NCBI GenBank assembly: GCA_019637155.1
Contig: JAHBWE010000001.1
Span: forward strand, 248,001 to 312,000
Length of the DNA stretch: 64,000 bases
DNA from: Labilithrix sp.
Lineage (GTDB): Bacteria; Myxococcota_A; Polyangia; Polyangiales; Polyangiaceae
Direction: 5' to 3'
The notes below the pieces were generated by a model. That model did no database searches. It was given only the letters and a program-made list of their open reading frames with translations, and had not been told where the DNA came from. The translations under genes and the position numbers were made by a program. Positions 34,508 to 42,587 of the stretch are shown here, piece after piece. Every line of letters starts with the position of its first letter. The first letter of the stretch is position 1.

Positions 34508-35086
34508 ATGCTCGATGTGTCCGCGAAGATGACGGCGGACGAGTTCCTCGCATGGGAGCGCGAGCAACCCGGCCGTCATCACTACGTTCGCGGCGACGTC
34601 GTCGAGGTGGCAGGCGGCTCGCCGCGGCACAACCGGCTGAGCGCGCGGGCGACGTCGGCCCTCGACCGTGCCGCGGTCGGCACGGCGTGCGGGGCGTTCA
34701 GCTCGGACCAGAAGCTCGGTCTCCACGACGATGAATTCGTTTGCGCCGACGGGAGCGTCGTCTGCGGGCCGCTTCAGCTGCGTCCCGGCACGAAGGACGT
34801 CATCACGAATCCGTCGCTCGTCGTCGAGGTCCTCTCGAAGAGCACGGAAGGGTATGACCGCGGGGACAAGCAGAGAGGTTACCTCGCGCTCCAGTCGCTC
34901 GTGCACCTCCTCTTCGTCTCCCAGCGCGAGGTGCGCGTCGAGGTGTATACGCGTCAGGACGACGGCAGCTTCCGTTTCGAGGTGCTCGGAGCCGGGGCCA
35001 CGATCGCGCTCCAGCAGCCCGCGGCGACGCTCTCGGTCGACGCGATCTACGCCGGCGTGTTCGATCTCCCGGCCGACGACGGATGA
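34508..35086 (+). CDS. Uma2-family (DUF820) PD-(D/E)XK nuclease-like protein
   Basis: A 192-residue protein from ATG 34508. The Uma2 fold is visible: MTADEFLAWEREQPGRHHYV, NRLSARATSALDRA, SSDQKLGL and the active-site stretch PSLVVEVLSKSTEGYDRGDKQRGY. Such proteins are abundant in cyanobacteria and Polyangia; their role is not settled. It sits between the two halves of a likely ACAD10/11-type pathway and appears unrelated to it. An in-frame ATG at 34469 is an alternative start. Confidence 0.85.
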   Translation: MLDVSAKMTADEFLAWEREQPGRHHYVRGDVVEVAGGSPRHNRLSARATSALDRAAVGTACGAFSSDQKLGLHDDEFVCADGSVVCGPLQLRPGTKDVITNPSLVVEVLSKSTEGYDRGDKQRGYLALQSLVHLLFVSQREVRVEVYTRQDDGSFRFEVLGAGATIALQQPAATLSVDAIYAGVFDLPADDG

Positions 35087-35128
35087 CGCCGTCCTTCGCG
35101 CCGAGGCGAGCGCGTATGCTGCTGCGTC

Positions 35129-36322
35129 ATGTCCTTCGGGTTTCCTCCGCAGCTGGCCGAGCTTCGTACGCGTGTTCGTGCCTTCGTCGATGACGAGGTG
35201 ATTCCTGCCGAGAAGGCGATCCTCAAAGAGGACGAGACGAAGGAGCGGACCACGCTGAACGCGCTCCGCGTGAAGGCGCGTGCGGCGGGGCTCTTCGTCC
35301 CGCACCTGCCCACCGAGCACGGCGGGCTCGGGCTCGGCATCATGGGGATGTGCGCGCTCTTTCGTGAGATGGGGCGCTCGCCCGTCGGCGCGGCGTGCTT
35401 CAACTGCGACGCGCCCGATCAAGGGAACATGGACCTCCTCCTCCGCTCCGGCAGCGAGGCGGTGAAGGCGCGGTGGCTCGCGCCGCTCGCGCGCGGCGAG
35501 ATCACGAGCGGCTTCTCGATGACGGAGCCCGCGCCCGGCGCCGGCGCCGATCCCTCGAACCTCAAGACGCGTGCGACGAAGACCGACGGAGGATGGGTCG
35601 TCGACGGTCACAAGTGGTACACGACCGGCGGCGGCGACGCGGCGTTCCTCATCGTGATGGCGCGGACGAGCGACGATCCGCGCACCGGCGCGACGATGTT
35701 CGTCGTCGACCGCAAGGCGAAGGGCGTGGAGCACGTGCGCGACGTCCCCGTGATGAGCCCGCCGATCTTGCAGCACCGCGAGGCGGAGCTCCGCTTCCAC
35801 GCGGTCGAGGTCGGCGACGACGCGGTGCTGGGCGAGGTGGGGCAGGGGTTCATGCTCGCGCAGAAGCGGCTCGTCCCCGCGCGGCTCACGCACTGCATGC
35901 GGTGGCTCGGGTGGGCCGATCGCGCGCTCGCGATGTGCCGCGACTACGTGCTGACGCGCGAGAGCTTCGGCAAGACGCTCGCGCATCACCAGCTGATCCA
36001 GAAGAAGATCGCCGACGCGGTGCACGGCATCCACGCCGGCAACCTGATGACGATCCACTGCGCCTCGATGCTCGAGGCCGGCCTCGACAAGGAGGCGCGG
36101 CCCTACTCGTCGATGGCGAAGAACCACGTCGCGAAGACGCTCTGCCAGCTCCTCGACGATGCGATCCAGATGCACGGCTCCCTCGGATACAGCGAAGATC
36201 TGCCGTTTTCCCTCTGGTATCGGTTCGCGCGGTCGGCGCGGATCGCCGACGGGCCCGACGAGGTGCACGACGTGGTGGTCGCGCGCGACTTCCTACGTGG
36301 CGCGTTGACGACGCTCGTCTGA
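35129..36322 (+). CDS. Acyl-CoA dehydrogenase (ACAD10/11-type)
   Basis: A 397-residue FAD enzyme. Features: LPTEHGGLGLGIMG, CDAPDQGNMDLL, SGFSMTEPAPGAGADPSNL, GHKWYTTGGGDA, and the C-terminal MHGSLGYSEDLPFSLWYRFARSARIADGPDEVH. The segment with APDQGNM and DPSNL is typical of the ACAD11/LvaC-like subgroup rather than short- or medium-chain dehydrogenases. With the nearby kinase (33416-34450) it could handle 4-hydroxyacyl-CoA via a phosphorylated intermediate. It starts a run of plus-strand genes with short gaps. Confidence 0.9.
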   Translation: MSFGFPPQLAELRTRVRAFVDDEVIPAEKAILKEDETKERTTLNALRVKARAAGLFVPHLPTEHGGLGLGIMGMCALFREMGRSPVGAACFNCDAPDQGNMDLLLRSGSEAVKARWLAPLARGEITSGFSMTEPAPGAGADPSNLKTRATKTDGGWVVDGHKWYTTGGGDAAFLIVMARTSDDPRTGATMFVVDRKAKGVEHVRDVPVMSPPILQHREAELRFHAVEVGDDAVLGEVGQGFMLAQKRLVPARLTHCMRWLGWADRALAMCRDYVLTRESFGKTLAHHQLIQKKIADAVHGIHAGNLMTIHCASMLEAGLDKEARPYSSMAKNHVAKTLCQLLDDAIQMHGSLGYSEDLPFSLWYRFARSARIADGPDEVHDVVVARDFLRGALTTLV

Positions 36323-36341
36323 TCTTCGATCCTGCCGCCCC

Positions 36342-37502
36342 ATGAATTCTGCGGCCGAAGTCCTCGACCTGCTCGCCAAGGACAGCAGCGAAGGCACAGT
36401 CACGCGCGTCTGCGCCGAGATCGCCGACTGGGCGAAGGAGGGGCACGCCGCCGAGCTCACGAGCTTGGCGCGCGGCCTCGAGGCCGCCGCGACGTCCGAC
36501 AAGACCGACGCCTACGAGACCGTCGTCGATCTCGTCGAGGACCAGCTCGCGTTGACGCAGGATCCGGTCGCGATCGACGGCATCCTCGCGCTCGCGAGCG
36601 AGCCGCGGCTGAAGTCCCTCGTCGATCCTCGCACCGAGGGGGAGCGCCAGTGCGCGTTCGCCTCGCGCCTCGGGTACGCGCAGACGAAGGAGGCGTTCGC
36701 GGCCGCCTTCGATCGCGCGGGCGGCAAGCAGCGCGAGCTGTTCGCGTGCTGGATGCACGAGCTGGTGCTCCGGCGCGTGAGCCTCGCCTCCGTCCCCGCA
36801 GCGCAGGCGCTCGCGGAGGAGCTCGCGAAGGACGGTCATCCGCTCGGCGGCCTGCCGCTCGCGCTGCGACCGCTCGAACGCGAAGCACCTTCGTACATGC
36901 CGCTCTACGGCGATCGCGGTCTCACCGGCGTGCTCGAGGCGCTCGCGAGCGGCCCGATGTCGGCGCGCTCGATGCCGCCGCCGGACGAGAGCAAGGACGT
37001 GAAGATGACGGAGGTCGCTGTCGACCCCGCGATCGCGAGCGCGGTGAAGCCGTGGGGCTCGGGGAAGAAGGGCAAGATCGAGATGCGCGCGTTCGAGGTC
37101 ACGGCCCCGATCGAGGCGCGCCTGCTCGGCAGCTGGCTCCTCCGCGCGCTCCCGCTCGAGTCGACGAAGGACGTCCCGCGCTCGGGCCTCGAGTGCAAGC
37201 GCGTGACGACCGACGCCGTGTTCGGCACCCTCTTCGCCGCGGCGGCGAACGGCGGCGCGCACTCGACCGGCCTCGGCGGCGCGTACGGCCGGCGCGCGGC
37301 GTGGACGTCGCTCGCCGTCCTCGCCGGCGCGGCGCCGGACGCGAGCATCGAGGCGATCGAGGCCGCCGCGGGGCGCGCGGTGTTCCTCTCCTTCGGCGCG
37401 TCGGGACCGTGGTTCCACGACGTCGCGTGGGACCTCGGCGTCCTCGCGCTCCACGGCGACGGGCGAAAGGTCGTCGTCCTCGCCGCGACCGACGCCGAGT
37501 GA
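36342..37502 (+). CDS. Hypothetical protein, possibly DUF6183-like
   Basis: A 386-residue soluble protein. The first 200 residues are helical and Ala/Leu-rich (AELTSLARGLEAAATSDKTD; RQCAFASRLGYAQTKEAFAAAF), and the C-terminal half contains EMRAFEVTAPIEARLLGSWLLRALPLE and AANGGAHSTGLGGAYGRRAAW. No signal peptide or catalytic motif is evident. From memory the latter segment resembles DUF6183, but I am unsure. It lies 13 bases upstream of the HemQ-like gene and 19 after the dehydrogenase, so a shared transcript is likely. Confidence 0.72.
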   Translation: MNSAAEVLDLLAKDSSEGTVTRVCAEIADWAKEGHAAELTSLARGLEAAATSDKTDAYETVVDLVEDQLALTQDPVAIDGILALASEPRLKSLVDPRTEGERQCAFASRLGYAQTKEAFAAAFDRAGGKQRELFACWMHELVLRRVSLASVPAAQALAEELAKDGHPLGGLPLALRPLEREAPSYMPLYGDRGLTGVLEALASGPMSARSMPPPDESKDVKMTEVAVDPAIASAVKPWGSGKKGKIEMRAFEVTAPIEARLLGSWLLRALPLESTKDVPRSGLECKRVTTDAVFGTLFAAAANGGAHSTGLGGAYGRRAAWTSLAVLAGAAPDASIEAIEAAAGRAVFLSFGASGPWFHDVAWDLGVLALHGDGRKVVVLAATDAE

Positions 37503-37515
37503 TAAGGACGAGAGC

Positions 37516-38295
37516 ATGAGCGAGGCTTCCACTCAGCCAGGCCTGCCGACGATCGACGTCAACGAGTACGGCGGCAAGAAGGACGGCGTGAAGCAGCAGA
37601 TGAACCGGCGGCTGTTCATGCAGCTGCTCGTGTTCCGCACGCGCCCCGGTCCGCACGCGCTGAGCGGCGGTCCGCACAGCGCGCCCGAGTCCCTCGGGCA
37701 GGAGCTCCTCGACGCGCTGCGGAAGCGGAAGACCGCGGGCGTCGTTTACGCCGACACGATGGACCCGCGCGGGCTCGCGCTCCTCACGTGGAGCGAGGAC
37801 CCGAGCCACTTCGTGAAGGAGGTGCGCCCGCTCTTCACCGAGTCGTTCATGGCGCGGGTGAAGCTGCGTCACGACTACGGGATGCTCGGGCGTACGTACG
37901 CGACGGGACACGAGCCGGAGCTCGAGTGGACGCTCCTCAAGCGGCCGATCGAGAACGTCACGAACCCCTCCTATCCGTGGCACGTCTGGTACCCGCTCCG
38001 GCGAAAAGGGACCTTCGCGAAGCTCGAGCCGATCGAGCAGAGCCACACGCTCCGTGAGCACGCGGCGCTCGGCATCGCCTACGGCCAGGCCGAGCTCGCG
38101 CACGACGTCCGGCTCGCGTGCCACGGCATCGACGCGGGTGACAACGAGTTCGTGATCGGCCTCGTCGGCAAGGACCTCCACCCGCTCTCGCACCTCGTGC
38201 AGGCGATGCGCAAGACGCGTCAGACGAGCGAGTTCATCGAGAAGATGGGACCGTTCTTCGTCGGCTGGGTCCTCGGGACGAGCACCGGCGCATGA
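37516..38295 (+). CDS. Chlorite-dismutase/HemQ-family heme protein
   Basis: A 259-residue protein. The family pattern is clear: NRRLFMQLLVFRT (30-42), MDPRGLALLTWSEDP, RHDYGMLGRTYATGHE, SYPWHVWYPLRRKGTFAKLEP, EQSHTLREHAALG with the likely proximal-side histidine, and GIDAGDNEFVIGLVGKDLHPLSHLVQAMRKTRQTS. Relatives are chlorite dismutase, dye-decolourising peroxidases and coproheme decarboxylase (HemQ). The catalytic arginine of chlorite dismutases is not obvious here. The ATGA overlap with an FmdE-like lipoprotein downstream is unusual for HemQ. Confidence 0.85.
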   Translation: MSEASTQPGLPTIDVNEYGGKKDGVKQQMNRRLFMQLLVFRTRPGPHALSGGPHSAPESLGQELLDALRKRKTAGVVYADTMDPRGLALLTWSEDPSHFVKEVRPLFTESFMARVKLRHDYGMLGRTYATGHEPELEWTLLKRPIENVTNPSYPWHVWYPLRRKGTFAKLEPIEQSHTLREHAALGIAYGQAELAHDVRLACHGIDAGDNEFVIGLVGKDLHPLSHLVQAMRKTRQTSEFIEKMGPFFVGWVLGTSTGA

Positions 38296-38804
38296 GGCTC
38301 TGGCCGCTCGCGGCGCTCCTCGTCGCGTGCGCTTCGACCCCGGCACCTGCGCCCGCTCCGGCGGTCGGGACGGCGCCCGCTCCGGCGGTCGATCCGCTCG
38401 ACGAGGTCGCGCGCGTTCATGGTGCGCCGGGGCCTTGGGCGGTCGCGGGGTACCGCATGAGCGAGTACGCGCTGAACAAGCTCGGGCTCTCGCGCGGCAG
38501 CTTCGACCTCCGGATCACGCATCACACGCCGCCGAAGGTGAAGTACTCGTGCATCGCGGACGGCGCGGCGGCGCAGTCGGGGGCGAGCCTCGGGAAGCTG
38601 AACCTCTCGCTCGTCGACGCGTCGGAAGAGGACGTCCTCACCGAGTACGAGAACAAGAAGACAGGACAGAAGGTCGTTCTCCGACCGGCGGCGTCGTTCC
38701 GCGCGCGCTACGCGGACACGCCGCGCGACAAGGCGCGCGAGCTCGGGCGCGAGGTGCTCGGCCTTCCGGCGGAGCAGGTCTTCGAAGAGGTGCCCTCGTC
38801 GTGA
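38292..38804 (+). CDS. FmdE-domain lipoprotein
   Basis: A 170-residue protein with ATG overlapping the HemQ-like stop. Lipobox LLVAC gives Cys13, followed by an Ala/Pro linker to about 40. The rest matches the FmdE domain (subunit E of formylmethanofuran dehydrogenase and stand-alone relatives): HGAPGPWAVAGYRM where the family has HGHxCPG, and PPKVKYSCIADGAAAQSGASLGKLNLSL. The usual cysteine in the first motif is absent. A membrane-anchored periplasmic version suggests a metal- or cofactor-binding role, not methanofuran chemistry. Coupled to the next gene by GTGA. Confidence 0.75.
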   Translation: MRLWPLAALLVACASTPAPAPAPAVGTAPAPAVDPLDEVARVHGAPGPWAVAGYRMSEYALNKLGLSRGSFDLRITHHTPPKVKYSCIADGAAAQSGASLGKLNLSLVDASEEDVLTEYENKKTGQKVVLRPAASFRARYADTPRDKARELGREVLGLPAEQVFEEVPSS

Positions 38805-39208
38805 CGGCGGCCTGGATCACGGGGTGGCTCGCGATCGTCGCGATCGTGTTCTCCGTGGTCGTCCCCGTCGTGCAGCGCGTCCGCTTCGGCAAGCGCGCCG
38901 CGCCGGGCTCGCCTTCGATCCGCACGCACGTGTACGTCGGGCTCGCGACGGCGGCGCTCGCGTTCCTCCACACCATCGTCGTGATCCCGGAGCTCGGCTC
39001 CCCGGCCGCGACCGCAGGCGGGATGACCGCGCTCCTCCCCGGCGGCATCGCGTTCTTCCTCCTCGTCGCGCACGCGGGCCTCGGCCTGCAGCTCCGCAAC
39101 CCGAAGCTGAAGGACCGTACCCGCGTCCGCCGCTCCCACACCACCACGGCGATCCTCATCAGCCTCGCCGTCGCCGCCCACGCGCTCGCGTTGCGCGCGG
39201 CGGGTTGA
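38801..39208 (+). CDS. Four-helix membrane protein with diheme-type His pairs
   Basis: I place the start at GTG 38801, overlapping the previous stop, giving 135 residues and about four membrane helices (7-26, 42-63, 76-95, 113-131). Five histidines occur: 43 and 57, spaced 14, in the second helix; 113 and 127, spaced 14, in the fourth; and 91. Two helices each with His-x13-His is the arrangement that binds two stacked b-type hemes in ferric reductases and NADPH oxidases. No flavin or NAD(P)H domain is present, so a partner protein is needed. A minimal membrane cytochrome is likely. Confidence 0.75.
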   Translation: MTAAWITGWLAIVAIVFSVVVPVVQRVRFGKRAAPGSPSIRTHVYVGLATAALAFLHTIVVIPELGSPAATAGGMTALLPGGIAFFLLVAHAGLGLQLRNPKLKDRTRVRRSHTTTAILISLAVAAHALALRAAG

Positions 39209-39217
39209 GCGAAGCCG

Positions 39218-39565
39218 TCAGTTCAAGCTGCTCGGCTTGCGGGTGGCGAAGACCTCGTCCCAGTTGTCGCGGTAGGCCTTCGTCGCGACCTGGGCTGGGC
39301 CCTTGTGCGTGGGCGGAAGGGCGGGCGCTTGCGCGGGCGGAAGGGCGGGGGCGCGGTAGCTGTCGGTGACGTCGCAGACGCGGGGGTTCTCTTTTCGCGG
39401 CTGGAGCGTGACGAGCTCGCCGGTGAGGGGCCGGCCCTCTTCGACGTTGCGGAGCTCGCCCGCTTCGAGGCGCTGATCGCGCGCGCGGAGGACGTGAACG
39501 CCGCCGCCGTCGGCGGTGGGCGGACCGAGCAGTACGACGTCTTTCGGCTTCTCGTCCTCCGCCAT
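39218..39565 (-). CDS. Hypothetical 115-residue protein
   Basis: The protein begins MAEDEKPKDVVLLGPPTADG and has GRPLTGELVTLQPRKENPRVCDV, then a stretch with two APALPP(A/T) repeats and an AYRDNWDEVFATRK end. No signal peptide or membrane segment. The strong internal composition bias toward Pro in the middle suggests a flexible linker. I do not recognise the family. It is followed at 17 bases by the next minus-strand gene, so the two may be an operon. Confidence 0.65.
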   Translation of the reverse strand: MAEDEKPKDVVLLGPPTADGGGVHVLRARDQRLEAGELRNVEEGRPLTGELVTLQPRKENPRVCDVTDSYRAPALPPAQAPALPPTHKGPAQVATKAYRDNWDEVFATRKPSSLN

Positions 39566-39583
39566 GAAATGAGGATAGCCCGC

Positions 39584-40168
39584 TCAGCGGTAAGGCGCAT
39601 GCGGCGCGTGACGCGCGGCGATGAGCACGAGGGCGTCGCGGGCGGCGTCGAGGACGATGGGATCGCTCTCCGTTCCGCGCCACGAGATCGTCACCTTGTG
39701 CCCGTCGGAGCGGAGCCATACGCCGGTGCGGAGCTCGTCGAGCTTGAGGAGGAGGGGGCGCACCTCGCGCAGGACGTCGGCGTCCTCGGCCGCTCCTTCG
39801 AGCACGACGTACGCGCGATCGAAGTCGGCGTCGCCGAGCGCGAGGACGCCTTCGCGCTCCCACACGAACGCGCCGCGCTGACCCACCGACAGCACGGCGG
39901 CGCGGCCGCGCGGCGCGTCGGTCGAGACGCGCGTGCGGATGTCGCCGTGGAGGCGATAGAGGTCGATCGCGAAGACGATGCCGTCCTTCGTCCCGTTCAC
40001 GCGCGGGCTCGCGCCGCGTGGCTTCGACGTCGCAGGGACGAAGAGGAGCCCGCGCGAAACGGCGTAGAGGTTCAGCGCGCGCGCCGCCGCCGTCCGGCGG
40101 TGAACGCCGCTCCCCGCCGCCCACGCGGCGAGGGTCAACGTCGCCCCGAGGACGAGGAGCTCGAGCAC
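39584..40168 (-). CDS. Hypothetical protein with one N-terminal helix
   Basis: A 194-residue protein with one hydrophobic segment (residues 2-20) and a soluble domain of alternating strands (IVFAIDLYRLHGDIRT, AAVLSVGQRGAFVWEREG, VWLRSDGHKVTISWRG). It probably has a periplasmic or cytoplasmic beta domain anchored to the membrane. Family not recognised. Pairs with the 115-residue gene downstream. Confidence 0.65.
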   Translation of the reverse strand: MLELLVLGATLTLAAWAAGSGVHRRTAAARALNLYAVSRGLLFVPATSKPRGASPRVNGTKDGIVFAIDLYRLHGDIRTRVSTDAPRGRAAVLSVGQRGAFVWEREGVLALGDADFDRAYVVLEGAAEDADVLREVRPLLLKLDELRTGVWLRSDGHKVTISWRGTESDPIVLDAARDALVLIAARHAPHAPYR

Positions 40169-40211
40169 GAGCGAGGGGACAACCCTCGCGCGCGAAGGTT
40201 CCGCGCGTTCC

Positions 40212-40931
40212 CTAGATCGTCTTGCAGCCGCAGCCGCAGCCGTTCTGGAAGTGCACCTGGCCGGGGCCGCACGTGAAGCTGATGTCCTGGCACTGCGCCG
40301 GCGACGCGACGTAGTGCACGCCGGGAGACGGGCTGTGCGGGTCGCACGCGCAGATCTTCTTCGTGCACGTGATGCCGCCCGGGCCGCAGGTGCACGTGTT
40401 GCAGCCGTCGGCCGACGGGAACGTGTCGCCGCTCAGGTGGAGCGCGCTGCCGTACGAGCACGTGACGCTCGGACGAACGTCGACCGACGTCGTGAACATG
40501 GCGGGGAGGAGCTGGTAGTCCTCGAACACGACGCGGAACGTGGTGTTGGGCGCCACGCTCGGCGGGACGACGAAGCGGATGCGCGCGTCGTGCGTGCCCG
40601 GCTCCGCGTCGTCGTTGTACGCGAGCACGTTCCACTGCGCGTCGGTCAAGAACGCGACCGCGTCGCCGACCGGCGAGCGGACCCAGACCGTGAGCTGATC
40701 GCCGCCGCGCGCGGTGAACGTCCACGCGCTCCGCCGCGGCGGCATGTAGCGCCCGGCGTGGACGCCGCCCGGCTCGAGCCGGCCGAGCACCGTCGCGGTG
40801 CGAAGCGTGAGCTCGGCCTCGCTCACGTCGACGGGCTCCTTCTCCTCGTCCACCTCGCTCGAACAGCCCGCGCCGCCGACGATCCCGAAGGCGGCGAGCA
40901 GACCCAAGACAAAGAGGCGCGGTGACGTCAT
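40212..40931 (-). CDS. Lipoprotein with a pacifastin-like disulphide module
   Basis: A 239-residue protein with signal and lipobox GGAGC (Cys23). After a beta-rich domain (30-150; AYNDDAEPGTHDARI) the C-terminal 80 residues carry a Cys pattern with DGCNTCTCGPGGITCTKKIC, close to the pacifastin protease-inhibitor motif of arthropods, then PGQVHFQNGCGCGCKTI. In secreted bacterial proteins similar Cys modules are of unknown role. Protease inhibition is a guess only. The start overlaps the divergent gene by ten bases or fewer, depending on start choice. Confidence 0.72.
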   Translation of the reverse strand: MTSPRLFVLGLLAAFGIVGGAGCSSEVDEEKEPVDVSEAELTLRTATVLGRLEPGGVHAGRYMPPRRSAWTFTARGGDQLTVWVRSPVGDAVAFLTDAQWNVLAYNDDAEPGTHDARIRFVVPPSVAPNTTFRVVFEDYQLLPAMFTTSVDVRPSVTCSYGSALHLSGDTFPSADGCNTCTCGPGGITCTKKICACDPHSPSPGVHYVASPAQCQDISFTCGPGQVHFQNGCGCGCKTI

Positions 40932-40978
40932 GTGGAGGACCGGCGCGGTCTAGCACCGGTCGGTGTATGGTCAAGGCG

Positions 40979-42343
40979 ATGACGACCCGGGTAGCGATCG
41001 GTTTTTACGCCACTTTTCTAGTTGCAGCGTGCGGCGGCGCCGACGCTCCGTCGCCGAAGACGCCCGTTTCTCCCGCGCCGGCTCCCGCGGCGGCCGCCTC
41101 CGCGCCGGTCGCGACGCCGAGCGCGTGGACGTTGCCGGAAGGCCCGCGTGACGCGGAAAAGACGCCGCCCGCCGTCCCCGCCTACAAGCTCGAGACTTGG
41201 AAGAGCGCGATCGGGAAGGTCAAGGGTGTGCCGGCGCCGGCCGCCGAGTGCAAGGACTGGCAGAAGCGCACGGCTTCTGAAAACGACGAAGCGACGGCGA
41301 AGAAGGCGGCCGCGGGCGACGTTCCGCCCGGCTGCGCGGACGCGATCGTCGATCGGTTCCTCCTCGATCCGAAGCGCGGCGACGCGACGGACGAGACCTC
41401 GCACCGCCTCGTCGGGCTCTCGCTCGCGGGACGCCTCGCGCGCACCGCCGCGAGCGCGCCGGTGATGAAGGACGCGTCCGACAAGGAGAAGGTGAAGAAG
41501 TTCATCCAGGGTCCGCTCCGCACGTGGATGATGGAGCAGGCGACCGCGATCGACACGCTGAGCGCGGCGGGCACGACGCTCGCGCCGGCGGGGCGCGCGA
41601 TCGTCGCGACGGAGGCGGGCATGGCGGATCTGCGCCTCGTCGACAAGATCCGCAGCGCGCCGACCCCCTCGACGTGGGACAAGGAGCTGAAGGCGGTGTA
41701 CGAAGCCGCCCTCGACGAGGCGCTCGAGCCGCGCAAGACACGCGGTCGCGACGCGGCTCTCGTCGGCCTCTCCGACTTCGCCGCGCTCGGCGTCGCGACC
41801 GACGCGCGCGTCGATCGTGCGCGCGCGCTCCTCTCGAAGATGTACGGCGGGCGCCGCGTCGACGCGCTCGACGGGCTCTTCCTCCCGAAGGAGTCGCCCG
41901 CGATCGCGCGCTCGTGGCCGCGCTTCGAGCTCGGGCGGAAGTACTGGCGCAAGGTCGACTTCGTCGAAGCGGCGCACGCGGCGGCGAAGGAGGAAGGTGA
42001 CGACGCGCGCCTCGTCCTCGCGCTCTCGCTCGCCCTCGCGCACGGTCCGAACAGCGTGAAGGACATGATGGCCGCGCCGTCCCCCGCCACGCTGGGCCTC
42101 GATCGCACCGACGCCCTCGACGACCTCGCCGCGAAGGGAGGCCTCAACGCCGGCGACGCCGCCTACGACGCCGCGTACCTCCGCTCGCTCGCGGTCCCCG
42201 ACGGCGCCGCCGCCTCCGCCCACCTCACCGACGTCGCGTCGCGCGCCCACAAGGCCGCCGCCCTCCTGACCGACCCCGCAAAAAAGAAGGCCGCCGAACA
42301 ACTCGCCACCGACACCGAAGCCGCCGCCAAAGCAACGAAGTAG
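40979..42343 (+). CDS. Hypothetical lipoprotein, helical
   Basis: The ATG at 40979 has AAGG upstream and begins TTRVAIGFYATFLVAACGG, a lipoprotein signal; two earlier in-frame Mets would lengthen the n-region. The mature protein is about 440 residues: a Pro/Ala linker to about 60, then Ala/Leu-rich helical sequence with few aromatics, ending in KKKAAEQLATDTEAAAK. No catalytic motif. The helices might form a TPR-like or repeat fold. The 240 bases downstream contain the GC-rich repeat pair. Confidence 0.75.
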   Translation: MTTRVAIGFYATFLVAACGGADAPSPKTPVSPAPAPAAAASAPVATPSAWTLPEGPRDAEKTPPAVPAYKLETWKSAIGKVKGVPAPAAECKDWQKRTASENDEATAKKAAAGDVPPGCADAIVDRFLLDPKRGDATDETSHRLVGLSLAGRLARTAASAPVMKDASDKEKVKKFIQGPLRTWMMEQATAIDTLSAAGTTLAPAGRAIVATEAGMADLRLVDKIRSAPTPSTWDKELKAVYEAALDEALEPRKTRGRDAALVGLSDFAALGVATDARVDRARALLSKMYGGRRVDALDGLFLPKESPAIARSWPRFELGRKYWRKVDFVEAAHAAAKEEGDDARLVLALSLALAHGPNSVKDMMAAPSPATLGLDRTDALDDLAAKGGLNAGDAAYDAAYLRSLAVPDGAAASAHLTDVASRAHKAAALLTDPAKKKAAEQLATDTEAAAKATK

Positions 42344-42386
42344 CGCCGGCCCAGACCGCCGTCAGGGGAACAAGCGCCAAGGGGAC

Positions 42387-42493
42387 ACCCCTCTCGGGGG
42401 TCCGGGGGCGTCGTAGCGCGCGCCCAGCGCGCGCGAAGAACCCCCCCGGCGGGGAGAGCTTGAGAGGGGCAGAGCGGCAGAGCCCCTCTCGAA
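42387..42493. repeat. GC-rich dispersed repeat, copy B1
   Basis: First of two tandem copies, 103 bases apart, of the element also at 33323-33413. It has an 8-base insertion (AGAGCGGC) in the loop of the terminal hairpin (42460-42492), where the closing pair reads T opposite G. The neighbouring sequence contains the palindrome GCGCGCG-CCCA-GCGCGCGC. Confidence 0.85.
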
Positions 42494-42494
42494 T

Positions 42495-42587
42495 CTGCGG
42501 GGGTCCGGGGGCGTCGTAGCGCGCGCCCAGCGCGCGCGAAGAAACCCCCGGCGGGGAGAGCTTGAGAGGGGCAGAGCCCCTCTCAAA
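42495..42587. repeat. GC-rich dispersed repeat, copy B2, with a perfect 11-bp hairpin
   Basis: Terminal hairpin TTGAGAGGGGC-AGA-GCCCCTCTCAA at 42562-42586. Its second pair is T-A where copy A has C-G, a compensating change. The minus-strand phosphatase gene takes its TGA stop (42583-42585) from this arm. Confidence 0.85.

Noticed and set aside
34508-35086. Uma2 gene as evidence of a transposon or toxin system
   Set aside because: No terminal repeats, no integrase and no antitoxin-like partner are nearby; Uma2 genes are common single genes in this group.
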